Origin: an uncultured Bacilli bacterium
GTDB taxonomy: Bacteria > Bacillota_I > Bacilli_A > RF39 > UBA660
DNA length: 16,395 bases
Reading direction: 5' to 3'
NCBI GenBank assembly: GCA_934130045.1
Contig: CAKOXI010000022.1
Location: 1 to 16,395 of the forward strand
Shown: positions 6,864 through 14,345 of the stretch, one piece after another
How the letters are laid out: the number at the start of each line of letters is the position of its first letter
Numbering within the stretch: position 1 is the stretch's first letter
The notes under the pieces: model-generated
Told to the model about the DNA's origin: nothing
The model's input: the letters and a program-made list of their open reading frames with translations, nothing else
Databases searched by the model: none
Program-made: the position numbers and the translations under genes

Positions 6864-7496
6864 GTGGAAAAAAATAAATTTATTTTTATATCAGAACAAT
6901 GGTTTAGTTATTATAAGAGAGTTTATAATATTTTCTTACAAATGATATTAATGAATAGAGATGACAATAATTTAAACATGCAATTATCCTTTTTTAATTC
7001 AATTTCTCAAGATGAATATGATTTTAATAAAGGTCAAATCGTTAAGTTAGAACTTTTTAAGAATAATAGAGTGTTAAATAGTATATCTTTAAAAACTAGC
7101 GATAGTGAGGAACAGTTATTTCAATATGTTTGGATTATGGTTGTTAATCATTTTATTAGTGAAAATTATAATCCTGCAAGAAAAATTAAAATAAATGAGT
7201 TTGGTGGCTCAACAAGGAGTTTTAAGTATTTATTGAGTGAAATTAAAAATAATGCTGATATACCTATGATTAGAGCAAATTTTTCATTAACTTATAATAA
7301 GTCTGAGTATGATGAAATGTTACACCATATGGTACTAAATCATAACAATTATCATGATAATAATATATTAGTAAATAATGTAAGAAATTATATTTTGAAT
7401 AATTTAGATAATGATATTTCTGAAGAATTAAATAGTTCTTTTAATCAATCAAGAAAAGTTTATGAACATTTAATTAATAGTCGTCATGTTGCATAA
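6864..7496 (+). CDS. Unrecognised 210-residue cytoplasmic protein
   Basis: I do not recognise this protein. It starts with GTG, eight bases after GGAG, and ends with TAA. The product has no signal peptide or convincing membrane segment. The N-terminal third begins with an aromatic-rich helix (EQWFSYYKRVYNIFLQMIL, about 11-29), the middle alternates strand and helix (KGQIVKLELFKN, then SEEQLFQYVWIMVVNHFI), and residues 113-121 hold a glycine/serine turn, FGGSTRSF. Residues 154-164 are rich in histidine (HH, then H160 and H164) and could bind metal, though no known motif fits. The C-terminus is helical and charged. It is divergent from pyk across a 150-base gap with its own promoter, and ends at the terminator at 7525. 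Codon use is like its neighbours, so it is probably a real lineage-specific gene. Confidence 0.6.
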   Translation: MEKNKFIFISEQWFSYYKRVYNIFLQMILMNRDDNNLNMQLSFFNSISQDEYDFNKGQIVKLELFKNNRVLNSISLKTSDSEEQLFQYVWIMVVNHFISENYNPARKIKINEFGGSTRSFKYLLSEIKNNADIPMIRANFSLTYNKSEYDEMLHHMVLNHNNYHDNNILVNNVRNYILNNLDNDISEELNSSFNQSRKVYEHLINSRHVA

Positions 7497-7522
7497 TTAT
7501 AATCGATTTATTTGATTATTTA

Positions 7523-7531
7523 TGTTACAAT
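7523..7531 (+). promoter_or_regulatory. Possible extended -10 promoter of polA
   Basis: TGTTACAAT fits TGnTATAAT with one mismatch. No clear -35 is seen. A transcript starting near 7538 would have a leader of about 60 bases and would lack the left arm of the terminator hairpin, so it would escape that terminator. Confidence 0.45.
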
Positions 7532-7565
7532 ATTTGTGTACTAGATAATATTGTAAACTTTTTTT
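7525..7565 (+). terminator. Intrinsic terminator after the unknown gene, overlapping a polA promoter
   Basis: TTACAATATT (7525-7534) and AATATTGTAA (7547-7556) form a perfect ten-pair stem around a 12-base loop. A run of seven T at 7559-7565 follows. The left arm also carries the likely -10 box of polA (TACAAT at 7526-7531). Confidence 0.7.
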
Positions 7566-7598
7566 GTTTACTTTTTTTAGAAAGATAGGTAAAAAATT

Positions 7599-10184
7599 AT
7601 GGAAAAAATAATTTTAGTAGATGGTAATAATTTATTATTTAGAAGTTATTATGCGACTGCATATAATGGTAATTTAATGAAAAATAGTAAAAATTTTCCA
7701 ACCAATGCTTTATTTGGATTTGTAAATATGATAAATAAGATAGTTTCAGATGAAAAGCCAGTATATATGATTGTTGCCTTTGATAAGGGTAAAACTTTTA
7801 GACATAAAAAATATGATTTTTATAAAGGTGGTAGGGGGGAGACTCCTGATGAATTAAAAATGCAGTTTCCACTTGCTAAAGAAATACTTGATGCAATGGG
7901 AATAAAATATTATGAAATCGATAATTATGAAGCTGATGATATTATTGGAACATTCTCTGAGTATTGTAATAAAGATTCTAAGTATGATGGATTGATTATT
8001 AGTAGTGATAAAGACTTATTACAACTTATAACTGATGATGTTCATATTAAGTTGTTAAAACAAAAAGATTACATTTATTATGATAAGAATTCATTTATTT
8101 CAGATTATGGTATAGAACCAATACATGTAATTGACCTAAAAGCTTTGATGGGAGATGCTTCAGATAATATTCCGGGTGTTAAAGGAATAGGTGAAAAAAC
8201 CGCTTTAAAGTTATTACAAGAATATAAAACTTTAGATAATATATATAATAATATTGATAATATAAAAGGTGCTTTAAAGGTAAAATTAACTAATGATAAA
8301 GAAAATGCTTATATGAGTTATGAAATAGCAACTATAGTAAAAGATGTTCCTATTGAAATAAGTTTAGAAGATATAAAATATAAGGGTGAAAATCATGAAA
8401 AATTAATTAATATATATGAAGAATTAGAATTTTATTCTTTTATAAAAAAACAACAAATTTCTAAACCAAAAGAAGAAAGTAAAGTAGTAGTTTTAGATAA
8501 TTTAGACGATGTAAAAATAACAGAAGATTCAGCTGTTTATTTAGAAATATTAGGCCATAACTACCATACTTCTAAAATATTAGGATTAGCAATTTATAAT
8601 AAAAGTCAAAATTTTTATATACCTTTTGAAGTATTAAAGAAAAATCCTTCTATATTAAATGGATTTAAAAAAATAACTTATGATTTAAAGAAACATTATG
8701 TTGCTTTAAAATGGCAAAATATTAATTTTGATAATGTTTTATTTGATACTATGTTAGCAAGTTATTTGCTTGATTATAATATTAAAGATGATATTGCCTA
8801 TTTAGCTAATAGTTTTAATTATGATATTGAATTTTATGAAAATATATATGGTAAAACAAAATTTGTAGAACCTAGTATTGATGTTATTAAAGAAAATGCT
8901 TCTAAAAAGGCCAAATTTATTTATGAAACTGTAAATGAATTTAAGGATAAAATAAAAAGTGAAGAAATGGAAAATTTACTATACGATATAGAAATGCCTC
9001 TATCTTATGTATTAGGCGATATGGAGTATGACGGAGTATATGTTGATACTAATAAATTAACAGAAATGGGTAATGAAATTAAAGTAAAAATTGAAGAAAT
9101 AAGTAATCAAATATATGAAATAGCTGGAGAAAAATTTAATATATCTTCTCCAAAACAATTAGGTGAGGTATTATTTGAAAAAATGCAGTTACCTTATAAT
9201 AAAAAAAGGACAAGTGGATATTCAACTTCAATTGATGTTTTAACTAAACTAAAAGATATTAATCCAATTATAAATTTAATAATTGATTATAGAATGTATT
9301 CAAAGTTATTTACAACATATATAGAGGGATTATCTAATTATGTTTTAAGCGACAATAAAATTCATACAATTTATACTCAAGCTTTAACAAGAACTGGTAG
9401 ACTATCTTCGATTGAACCAAATTTACAAAATATTCCAACTCGTCAAGAATATGGAAAATTAATAAAGAAAGCTTTTGTACCATCAGATAATTCATTAATT
9501 GTAAGTGCCGATTATTCACAGATTGAACTTAGAATTTTAGCTTCTATGGCTGGAATTGATTCTTTAATAGAAGCTTTTAAAAATGGAGACGATATACACG
9601 CTAAAACTGCAAGTGATATTTTTCATGTGCCTATAGATGATGTTACAAGCGAAATGCGTAGAATGGCTAAAGCTGTAAATTTTGGAATTATTTATGGTAT
9701 AAGTGGTTTTGGATTGTCAGAAAACTTGGATATTCCAGTTGGTGAAGCAAAAAGGTTTATAGATCATTATTTAGAAAGTTATCCAGGTATAAAAACATAT
9801 ATGGATGAATGTATAAAAAAAGCTTATTTGGATGGTTACGTAAAGACATTATTTAATCGTAAAAGAATTATACCAGAATTAGCTAATAAAAATTATATGA
9901 TTAGAAGTCAAGGAGAGAGAATGGCTTTAAATACACCAATTCAAGGTACAAGTGCGGATATAATCAAAAAAGCTATGATTGAAATTCATAATAGATTTAG
10001 GAAACAAAATATAAAAAGTAAAATGATTTTACAAGTACACGATGAACTTATTTTTGAATGCCTAGAAAGTGAACTTGAAATTATTAAATCAATTGTAAAG
10101 GAAGTTATGGAAGGTGTAGTTAATATAAGTGTACCTTTAAGGGTTGATATTAATTATGGAAAAAATTGGTATGATGCAAAATAG
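7599..10184 (+). CDS. polA: DNA polymerase I (5' nuclease plus polymerase; proofreading site degenerate)
   Basis: Pol I removes RNA primers and fills gaps during Okazaki-fragment processing and repair. The 861 residues hold three parts. The 5' nuclease (1-290) shows ILVDGNNLLFRSY, YEADDIIG (110-117), SSDKDL (135-140) and the helix-hairpin-helix region GDASDNIPGVKGIGEKTALKLL (185-206). The 3'-5' exonuclease-like domain (about 295-450) has lost its metal ligands: the DxE of motif I reads YLEILG near 314-319, and the motif III aspartate is absent around KKAKFIYETV. The polymerase has motif A SADYSQIELR (Asp638), motif B RRMAKAVNFGIIYG (Lys691, Phe695, Tyr699) and motif C LQVHDELIFE (Asp815, Glu816). 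Loss of proofreading resembles Geobacillus and Bacillus Pol I. The ribosome binding site before the ATG (AGG at 7587-7589) is weak. Single gene. Confidence 0.97.
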   Translation: MEKIILVDGNNLLFRSYYATAYNGNLMKNSKNFPTNALFGFVNMINKIVSDEKPVYMIVAFDKGKTFRHKKYDFYKGGRGETPDELKMQFPLAKEILDAMGIKYYEIDNYEADDIIGTFSEYCNKDSKYDGLIISSDKDLLQLITDDVHIKLLKQKDYIYYDKNSFISDYGIEPIHVIDLKALMGDASDNIPGVKGIGEKTALKLLQEYKTLDNIYNNIDNIKGALKVKLTNDKENAYMSYEIATIVKDVPIEISLEDIKYKGENHEKLINIYEELEFYSFIKKQQISKPKEESKVVVLDNLDDVKITEDSAVYLEILGHNYHTSKILGLAIYNKSQNFYIPFEVLKKNPSILNGFKKITYDLKKHYVALKWQNINFDNVLFDTMLASYLLDYNIKDDIAYLANSFNYDIEFYENIYGKTKFVEPSIDVIKENASKKAKFIYETVNEFKDKIKSEEMENLLYDIEMPLSYVLGDMEYDGVYVDTNKLTEMGNEIKVKIEEISNQIYEIAGEKFNISSPKQLGEVLFEKMQLPYNKKRTSGYSTSIDVLTKLKDINPIINLIIDYRMYSKLFTTYIEGLSNYVLSDNKIHTIYTQALTRTGRLSSIEPNLQNIPTRQEYGKLIKKAFVPSDNSLIVSADYSQIELRILASMAGIDSLIEAFKNGDDIHAKTASDIFHVPIDDVTSEMRRMAKAVNFGIIYGISGFGLSENLDIPVGEAKRFIDHYLESYPGIKTYMDECIKKAYLDGYVKTLFNRKRIIPELANKNYMIRSQGERMALNTPIQGTSADIIKKAMIEIHNRFRKQNIKSKMILQVHDELIFECLESELEIIKSIVKEVMEGVVNISVPLRVDINYGKNWYDAK

Positions 10185-10185
10185 T

Positions 10186-10220
10186 AAAAAATAGGGAAAT
10201 ATTATATTCCTTATTTTTTT
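10186..10220 (+). terminator. Intrinsic terminator of polA
   Basis: A thirteen-position stem (10186-10198 with 10207-10219, one G-T wobble) closes an eight-base loop and ends in seven T. It starts two bases after the polA stop codon. Confidence 0.85.
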
Positions 10221-10237
10221 GTTTACATAGAATATTT

Positions 10238-10245
10238 AAGAGGTG
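10238..10245 (+). promoter_or_regulatory. Ribosome binding site that sets a TTG start
   Basis: AAGAGGTG lies six bases before TTG at 10252-10254. The GTG at 10243 that would extend the frame upstream is itself part of this site and cannot be the start. Confidence 0.75.
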
Positions 10246-10251
10246 TTTATC

Positions 10252-11115
10252 TTGTATTGTGTTACTGGTGTTTTAACGGTTAGTTTAGTTATTAATACAT
10301 TTTTATCTTTATTTAAAATTATAATGGGAATTATTTTTTTATCAGGATCTTTAGTAGCTGATGGTATTCACTCATTTAGTGATTTAATTACTGATGTGGT
10401 AGGAATTATAGGAGCTGTTTTTTCAAAAAAACCACCTGATGAAAAACATCCATTTGGTCATGGGAGAATGGAATATTTAATAAGTATTTTTATTGGTTTA
10501 GTTATAATAATATTAAGTATTACTATTATTTTTGAATCTTTAAGAAAAAATATTGTTATTCCCAGTGTTTTGACCATATTTGTTAGTCTTATAACGATTA
10601 TTGTTAAGTATTTTTTAGCAAGATTTTTAGTAAAAAAAGGAAAAGAGTTAGATAGTAGTATATTAGTTTCTAGTGGAAGTGAAAGCAGTACAGATGTTAT
10701 TAGTTCTATAGTTGTACTCATTTCTTCTATATTAATGCAGTTAGATATCGAATTTTTTAAGTATTCTGATATTATTGCTAGTATAATAGTTGGAATTTTT
10801 ATTTTTAAGGTTGGATTTGATATTTTAAAGGAAAATGTGAGTACAATTTTAGGTGAAAAGGAAACTGATTTGGAATATTTAAATTCTATTAAAAATTTAA
10901 TATTAACAAATCAAAATATTCAGAATGTAGATAATATAATTATTTTAAAATATGGAATATATAATAAATTAATTGTAAGTGTTTTTGTTTTACCAAATTT
11001 GACAATTATTGAGTCTAATTTGATAATTAGTAAAATAGAAAAAATTATAAAAACTAATTTTAAAAAAATTGATTATGTTTTTATAAATGTTTTGCCATAT
11101 TCAGAAAAAATTTGA
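10252..11115 (+). CDS. Cation diffusion facilitator (CDF) family metal transporter
   Basis: CDF proteins export divalent metals (zinc, manganese, iron or cobalt) across the cytoplasmic membrane in exchange for protons, usually as dimers. The 287 residues, counted from the TTG start, show the family order: membrane helices 1-2 with VADGIHSFSDLITD (His40 and Asp44 of HxxxD), the cytoplasmic signature KKPPDEKHPFGHGRMEYL, helices 3-6, and a C-terminal metallochaperone-like domain. On helix 5 the usual HxxxD is ESSTD (Glu144, Asp148), so the transport site reads H-D-E-D instead of the zinc pattern. The metal cannot be named. It stands alone between two terminators; no clear promoter is seen, only a weak TAGAAT at 10228-10233. 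It ends in TGA, one of two genes here that do. Confidence 0.88.
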   Translation: MYCVTGVLTVSLVINTFLSLFKIIMGIIFLSGSLVADGIHSFSDLITDVVGIIGAVFSKKPPDEKHPFGHGRMEYLISIFIGLVIIILSITIIFESLRKNIVIPSVLTIFVSLITIIVKYFLARFLVKKGKELDSSILVSSGSESSTDVISSIVVLISSILMQLDIEFFKYSDIIASIIVGIFIFKVGFDILKENVSTILGEKETDLEYLNSIKNLILTNQNIQNVDNIIILKYGIYNKLIVSVFVLPNLTIIESNLIISKIEKIIKTNFKKIDYVFINVLPYSEKI

Positions 11116-11164
11116 TTATCAATTATAAAATGTAGATAGCTATATATGATTAGTATATAATTAG

Positions 11165-11196
11165 GCAATTTTTGATATTTTAAAATTGCTTTTTTT
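11165..11196 (+). terminator. Intrinsic terminator of the CDF gene
   Basis: GCAATTTT (11165-11172) pairs with AAAATTGC (11182-11189) around a nine-base loop, then seven T. It has more G-C pairs than most terminators in the window. It sits directly in front of the dus promoter. Confidence 0.85.
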
Positions 11197-11197
11197 C

Positions 11198-11226
11198 TTG
11201 TATAACTATCTATTTTGTTGTATAAT
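11198..11226 (+). promoter_or_regulatory. Promoter of the dus-lysS-ackA operon
   Basis: TTGTAT (11198-11203), exactly 17 bases, then a perfect TATAAT (11221-11226). The -35 matches only its first three bases. The predicted start near 11233 coincides with the ribosome binding site AGGTGG, so the leader would be about ten bases. Confidence 0.65.
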
Positions 11227-11232
11227 TTTACT

Positions 11233-11238
11233 AGGTGG
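11233..11238 (+). promoter_or_regulatory. Ribosome binding site that sets the dus start
   Basis: AGGTGG lies five bases before GTG at 11244. Two other in-frame GTG codons precede it. The one at 11235 lies inside this site and the one at 11241 is too close. Starting at 11244 gives MFKIGN, the normal N-terminus of the family. Confidence 0.7.
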
Positions 11239-11243
11239 TTGTG

Positions 11244-12227
11244 GTGTTTAAAATTGGAAATGTAGAAATTAAAAATAGGGTTGTTTTAGCGCCAATGGCT
11301 GGTATATGTAATAGTGCATTTAGAAGAATCATTAAAGAAATGGGCTGTGGGTTAATATATGCAGAGATGGTTAGTGATAAAGCAATTATGTATGAAAATG
11401 AAAAAACTATTGATATGCTTTACATGACTGATTTTGAAAGACCAATAGCCCAACAGATTTTTGGAAGTGATAGGGAATCATTTGTTATTGCTGCTAAGAG
11501 AATTTATGATGAAATGCATCCTGATATAATTGATATAAATATGGGATGTCCTGTTCCAAAAGTTGCTTTAAGAAGTCAAGCAGGTAGTGCATTACTTAAA
11601 AATCCTTTTAAAGTTAAAGAAATTATTGAAAGTGTTGTTAAATCTGTTCCAGTACCTGTTACTGTAAAAATAAGAAGTGGTTGGGATAATGATCATATTA
11701 ATGCTGTAGAAATTGCTAAAATAGCTGAAGAAGCTGGAGCTAGCGCAATTGCTGTTCATCCTAGAACCCGCAGTCAACAATATAGTGGACAAGCTGATTG
11801 GAGTATTATAAAAAAGGTTAAGGAAGCGGTATCAATTCCAGTAATAGGTAATGGTGATATAAAATCAGTTTTTGATGCTAGGCGTATGTTAACTGAAACT
11901 GGTTGTGATGCAGTAATGATAGGACGAGCAGTTTTAGGTAACCCATGGCTTATTAAAGACTGTGTAGAATATTTAGAAAATGGGAAAGTTTCAAATGAAG
12001 TTACGGATTTAGAAAAGATAGATATGATTTTAAAACATTTTCATTATTTGCTTGAGATAAAAAGTGAACACATTGCAGTTACAGAAATGCGTAGTCATGC
12101 TGCTTGGTATTTAAAAGGTATTAAAAATTCTGTGGAAGTGAAAAAACAAATTTTTAAATGTAATACACGTGAAGAATTAGAAAATGTATTAATTACATTT
12201 AGAAAGGAACTATATGAAAGAGGTTAG
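11244..12227 (+). CDS. dusB: tRNA-dihydrouridine synthase, DusB family
   Basis: This flavoenzyme reduces uridine to dihydrouridine in the D-loop of tRNAs, using FMN and NADPH. The 327 residues form a TIM barrel with LAPMAGICNSAFRR (15-28), INMGCPVPK with the catalytic Cys102, VKIRSGWD (141-148, Lys142 expected to contact FMN or the base), VHPRTRSQQYSG (171-182), IGNGDI (201-206) and IGRAVLGNPW (226-235). A C-terminal helical RNA-binding domain follows, with EMRSHAAWYLKG (281-292). In Bacillus subtilis the dus gene yacF lies directly upstream of lysS. The same link is kept here with one gene between. It overlaps the next gene by 14 bases, so the two are probably translated together. Assignment to the DusB branch rests on the NMGCPVPK motif and N-terminus. 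Confidence 0.93.
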   Translation: MFKIGNVEIKNRVVLAPMAGICNSAFRRIIKEMGCGLIYAEMVSDKAIMYENEKTIDMLYMTDFERPIAQQIFGSDRESFVIAAKRIYDEMHPDIIDINMGCPVPKVALRSQAGSALLKNPFKVKEIIESVVKSVPVPVTVKIRSGWDNDHINAVEIAKIAEEAGASAIAVHPRTRSQQYSGQADWSIIKKVKEAVSIPVIGNGDIKSVFDARRMLTETGCDAVMIGRAVLGNPWLIKDCVEYLENGKVSNEVTDLEKIDMILKHFHYLLEIKSEHIAVTEMRSHAAWYLKGIKNSVEVKKQIFKCNTREELENVLITFRKELYERG

Positions 12228-12867
12228 AGCAAGTTTTGGAAAAAGATTTTTAGCTTTTTTTATAGATATGTTAATTACTGGTGGAATAATATTTTTGATT
12301 AGTATTTTATTACCTGAAAATAAAAATATAACTATTTTAAATAAAGAGTTAGTTAGTGTTATGGAAGAATTTTCAATGAAAAAAGTAGATTTTTTTGTTT
12401 ATTTTAGCCATGTAGCTCTTATATTTAAAGATTTAGATAAAGCTAGAATTATGTATAGTATTATAAATGCATTGGTTATTTTTATTTATTTTATATTTGT
12501 TCCTTATTTTTTTGATGGTAAAACAGTGGGTAAAAAAATATTAAAAATTAAAACAATTAGAAATGATAAAGAATGTCTATCATTAAAAAATTTGGTAATT
12601 AAAAATATGATTGATACAGGACTTTTGTATATGTTATTTTCACTTATGTTAATATATATTTTACCAGGATATTCTTATTTTATATCTGTAATAGTTTTAT
12701 CTATCTTACAGATTTGTTTAATTATAGCAAGTATATGCATGATAATAAAAAGAAAAGATAAACGTGGTTTAAATGATATTTTAAGTGGTACAAAAGTTGT
12801 TAATGATTTTGAAGAAACTAAATTAGATTCAAATAATATAGAAAACGATATAGAGGTGGAACAATGA
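12214..12867 (+). CDS. RDD family membrane protein
   Basis: The 217-residue protein has the marks of the RDD family: FGKRFLAFFIDMLI (8-21) with the conserved Arg11 and Asp18 at the start of the first helix, FFDGKTVGKKILKIK (99-113) with Asp101, and RGLNDILSGTKVV (184-196) with Asp188. Hydrophobic segments lie at about 12-33, 84-100, 136-150 and 154-178, which suggests four membrane helices. An insertion of about 50 polar residues follows helix 1, and the C-terminus is acidic. RDD proteins are poorly understood; some have been linked to sodium/proton exchange or osmotic stress. The ATG at 12214 follows an AAAGGA site and lies inside the end of dus. The stop TGA overlaps the lysS start as ATGA, a sign of coupled translation. 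Confidence 0.85.
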   Translation: MKEVRASFGKRFLAFFIDMLITGGIIFLISILLPENKNITILNKELVSVMEEFSMKKVDFFVYFSHVALIFKDLDKARIMYSIINALVIFIYFIFVPYFFDGKTVGKKILKIKTIRNDKECLSLKNLVIKNMIDTGLLYMLFSLMLIYILPGYSYFISVIVLSILQICLIIASICMIIKRKDKRGLNDILSGTKVVNDFEETKLDSNNIENDIEVEQ

Positions 12868-14345
12868 GAGAATTTAGTGAACAAGAATTAGTTAGAAGAG
12901 GAAAAGTAGAAGAAATAAGAAAGTTTTGTAATCCATATCCAGAAAAATATGAAATTACACATAGTTTAAAAGATGCAAGTAATCTTCCTGATGAAGAAAA
13001 AAATGTAAGTGTTGCAGGAAGAATAGTATTTATGCGTAAAATGGGAAAATTAAGTTTCTTAAAATTACGTGATATTGAAGGAGAACTTCAAATTTCTATA
13101 AAAATAGATTTAGTAGGAGAAGAAAAATATGAATTCTTTAAATCAAATGTTGATGTAGGAGATTTTATTGGTGCGAGGGGTGAAATTTTTACAACTCATA
13201 CAGGTGAAAAAACCCTAAGAGCAGATGATTTTGAATTTTTAGGTAAAGCTTTAAAACCATTACCAGAGAAATTTCATGGTTTAAGTGATATCGAAACAAT
13301 TTATAGAAATCGTTATGTTGATTTAATAATGAATGAGGAATCACGTACTAAGTTTTTGTTTAGAAGCAATTTAATTCGTGAAATTAGAAGTTTTTTAAAT
13401 AACAATGGTTATATTGAAATTGAAACACCAATTTTAAATAATAAAGCAAGTGGTGCTTTAGCAAAACCATTTATTACTCATCATAATGCACTAGATATAG
13501 ATTTATATTTGCGAATTGCGCCAGAAACATATTTAAAAAGAGCAATAGTAGGTGGATTTACAAAAGTTTTTGAATTTGCAAGATGTTTTAGAAATGAGGG
13601 AATTGATGCAACTCACTTACAAGACTTTACTATGCTAGAAGGATATGGTGCATATCTAAATTATAAAGACAATATGAAATTTTTACGTGAAATGATTCAA
13701 ACAGTTGTTATGAATTTGTTTGGTAAATTAGAACTTACTATTGAAGGAAAGACAATTGATATAAGTGGTGAGTGGGAAAGTATTTCAATGCGTGATTTAA
13801 TTTTAAAACATTCTAATATAGATATATATGAGTATAATACAAAAGAAAAATTATTAGAAAAAATCAAGTTAGAAAAATTAGAAATTGATAGTGAAACTCC
13901 ATTAGAATCATTAGGTTATGGAAATTTAGTAGATCAACTTTATAAAAAAGTTGCACGTCCATTTGTTTTAGGACCAGTTTTCTTAACTGAACATCCAATC
14001 AGTTTATCACCACTTGCAAGAGCAAATGACTTAAATAAAGAATTAACAGACCGTTTTCAACTTATTATGAATGGTGCAGAAATTATTAATGCTTATTCAG
14101 AATTAGTTGATCCTATGGAACAAGAAAAAAGATTAATTGAACAAGCTAATTTAAAAGCTAATGGTGATGACGAGGCTATGATGATGGATTACGATTATAT
14201 TGAGGCTATGGAATATGGAATGCCACCTATTTCTGGTTGGGGAATTGGAATTGATCGTTTAGTTCAAATTTTAACTAATTCTGATAATATTAAGGATACA
14301 ATTATGTTTCCATTAATGAAGCCTGTTGATAAGGAAAATAATTAA
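12864..14345 (+). CDS. lysS: Lysine--tRNA ligase, class II
   Basis: LysRS charges tRNA-Lys. The 493 residues comprise an N-terminal OB-fold anticodon domain (about 45-130, with VSVAGRIVFMRKMGKLSFLKLRD) and the class II core. Visible motifs are IEIETPIL (184-191), PFITHHNALDIDLYLRIAPE (202-221), motif 2 FEFARCFRNEGI (236-247) and motif 3 GWGIGIDRL (458-466). Expected lysine contacts are present: Glu259 and Tyr261 (MLEGY), and Asn409, Tyr411 and Glu413 (NAYSEL). The motif 2 loop reads DATHLQDF instead of the usual STRHNPEF, and the PISLSPLA segment replaces TEVSPLA, so this is a divergent subgroup of bacterial LysRS. The start has AGAGGTGGA close upstream. It overlaps the RDD gene by four bases and the next gene by one (TAATG). 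Confident in the identity, less so in the subgroup. Confidence 0.95.
   Translation: MREFSEQELVRRGKVEEIRKFCNPYPEKYEITHSLKDASNLPDEEKNVSVAGRIVFMRKMGKLSFLKLRDIEGELQISIKIDLVGEEKYEFFKSNVDVGDFIGARGEIFTTHTGEKTLRADDFEFLGKALKPLPEKFHGLSDIETIYRNRYVDLIMNEESRTKFLFRSNLIREIRSFLNNNGYIEIETPILNNKASGALAKPFITHHNALDIDLYLRIAPETYLKRAIVGGFTKVFEFARCFRNEGIDATHLQDFTMLEGYGAYLNYKDNMKFLREMIQTVVMNLFGKLELTIEGKTIDISGEWESISMRDLILKHSNIDIYEYNTKEKLLEKIKLEKLEIDSETPLESLGYGNLVDQLYKKVARPFVLGPVFLTEHPISLSPLARANDLNKELTDRFQLIMNGAEIINAYSELVDPMEQEKRLIEQANLKANGDDEAMMMDYDYIEAMEYGMPPISGWGIGIDRLVQILTNSDNIKDTIMFPLMKPVDKENN

Noticed and set aside
10458..10721. Minus-strand frames inside the CDF gene, with similar ones inside polA, dus and the RDD gene
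   Set aside because: All lie inside genes with clear family motifs on the plus strand, lack ribosome binding sites and give low-complexity products.
11116..11243. Possible riboswitch or T-box leader ahead of dus
   Set aside because: The region is explained by a terminator and a promoter whose start lies after them; no T-box sequence or known aptamer core is visible.
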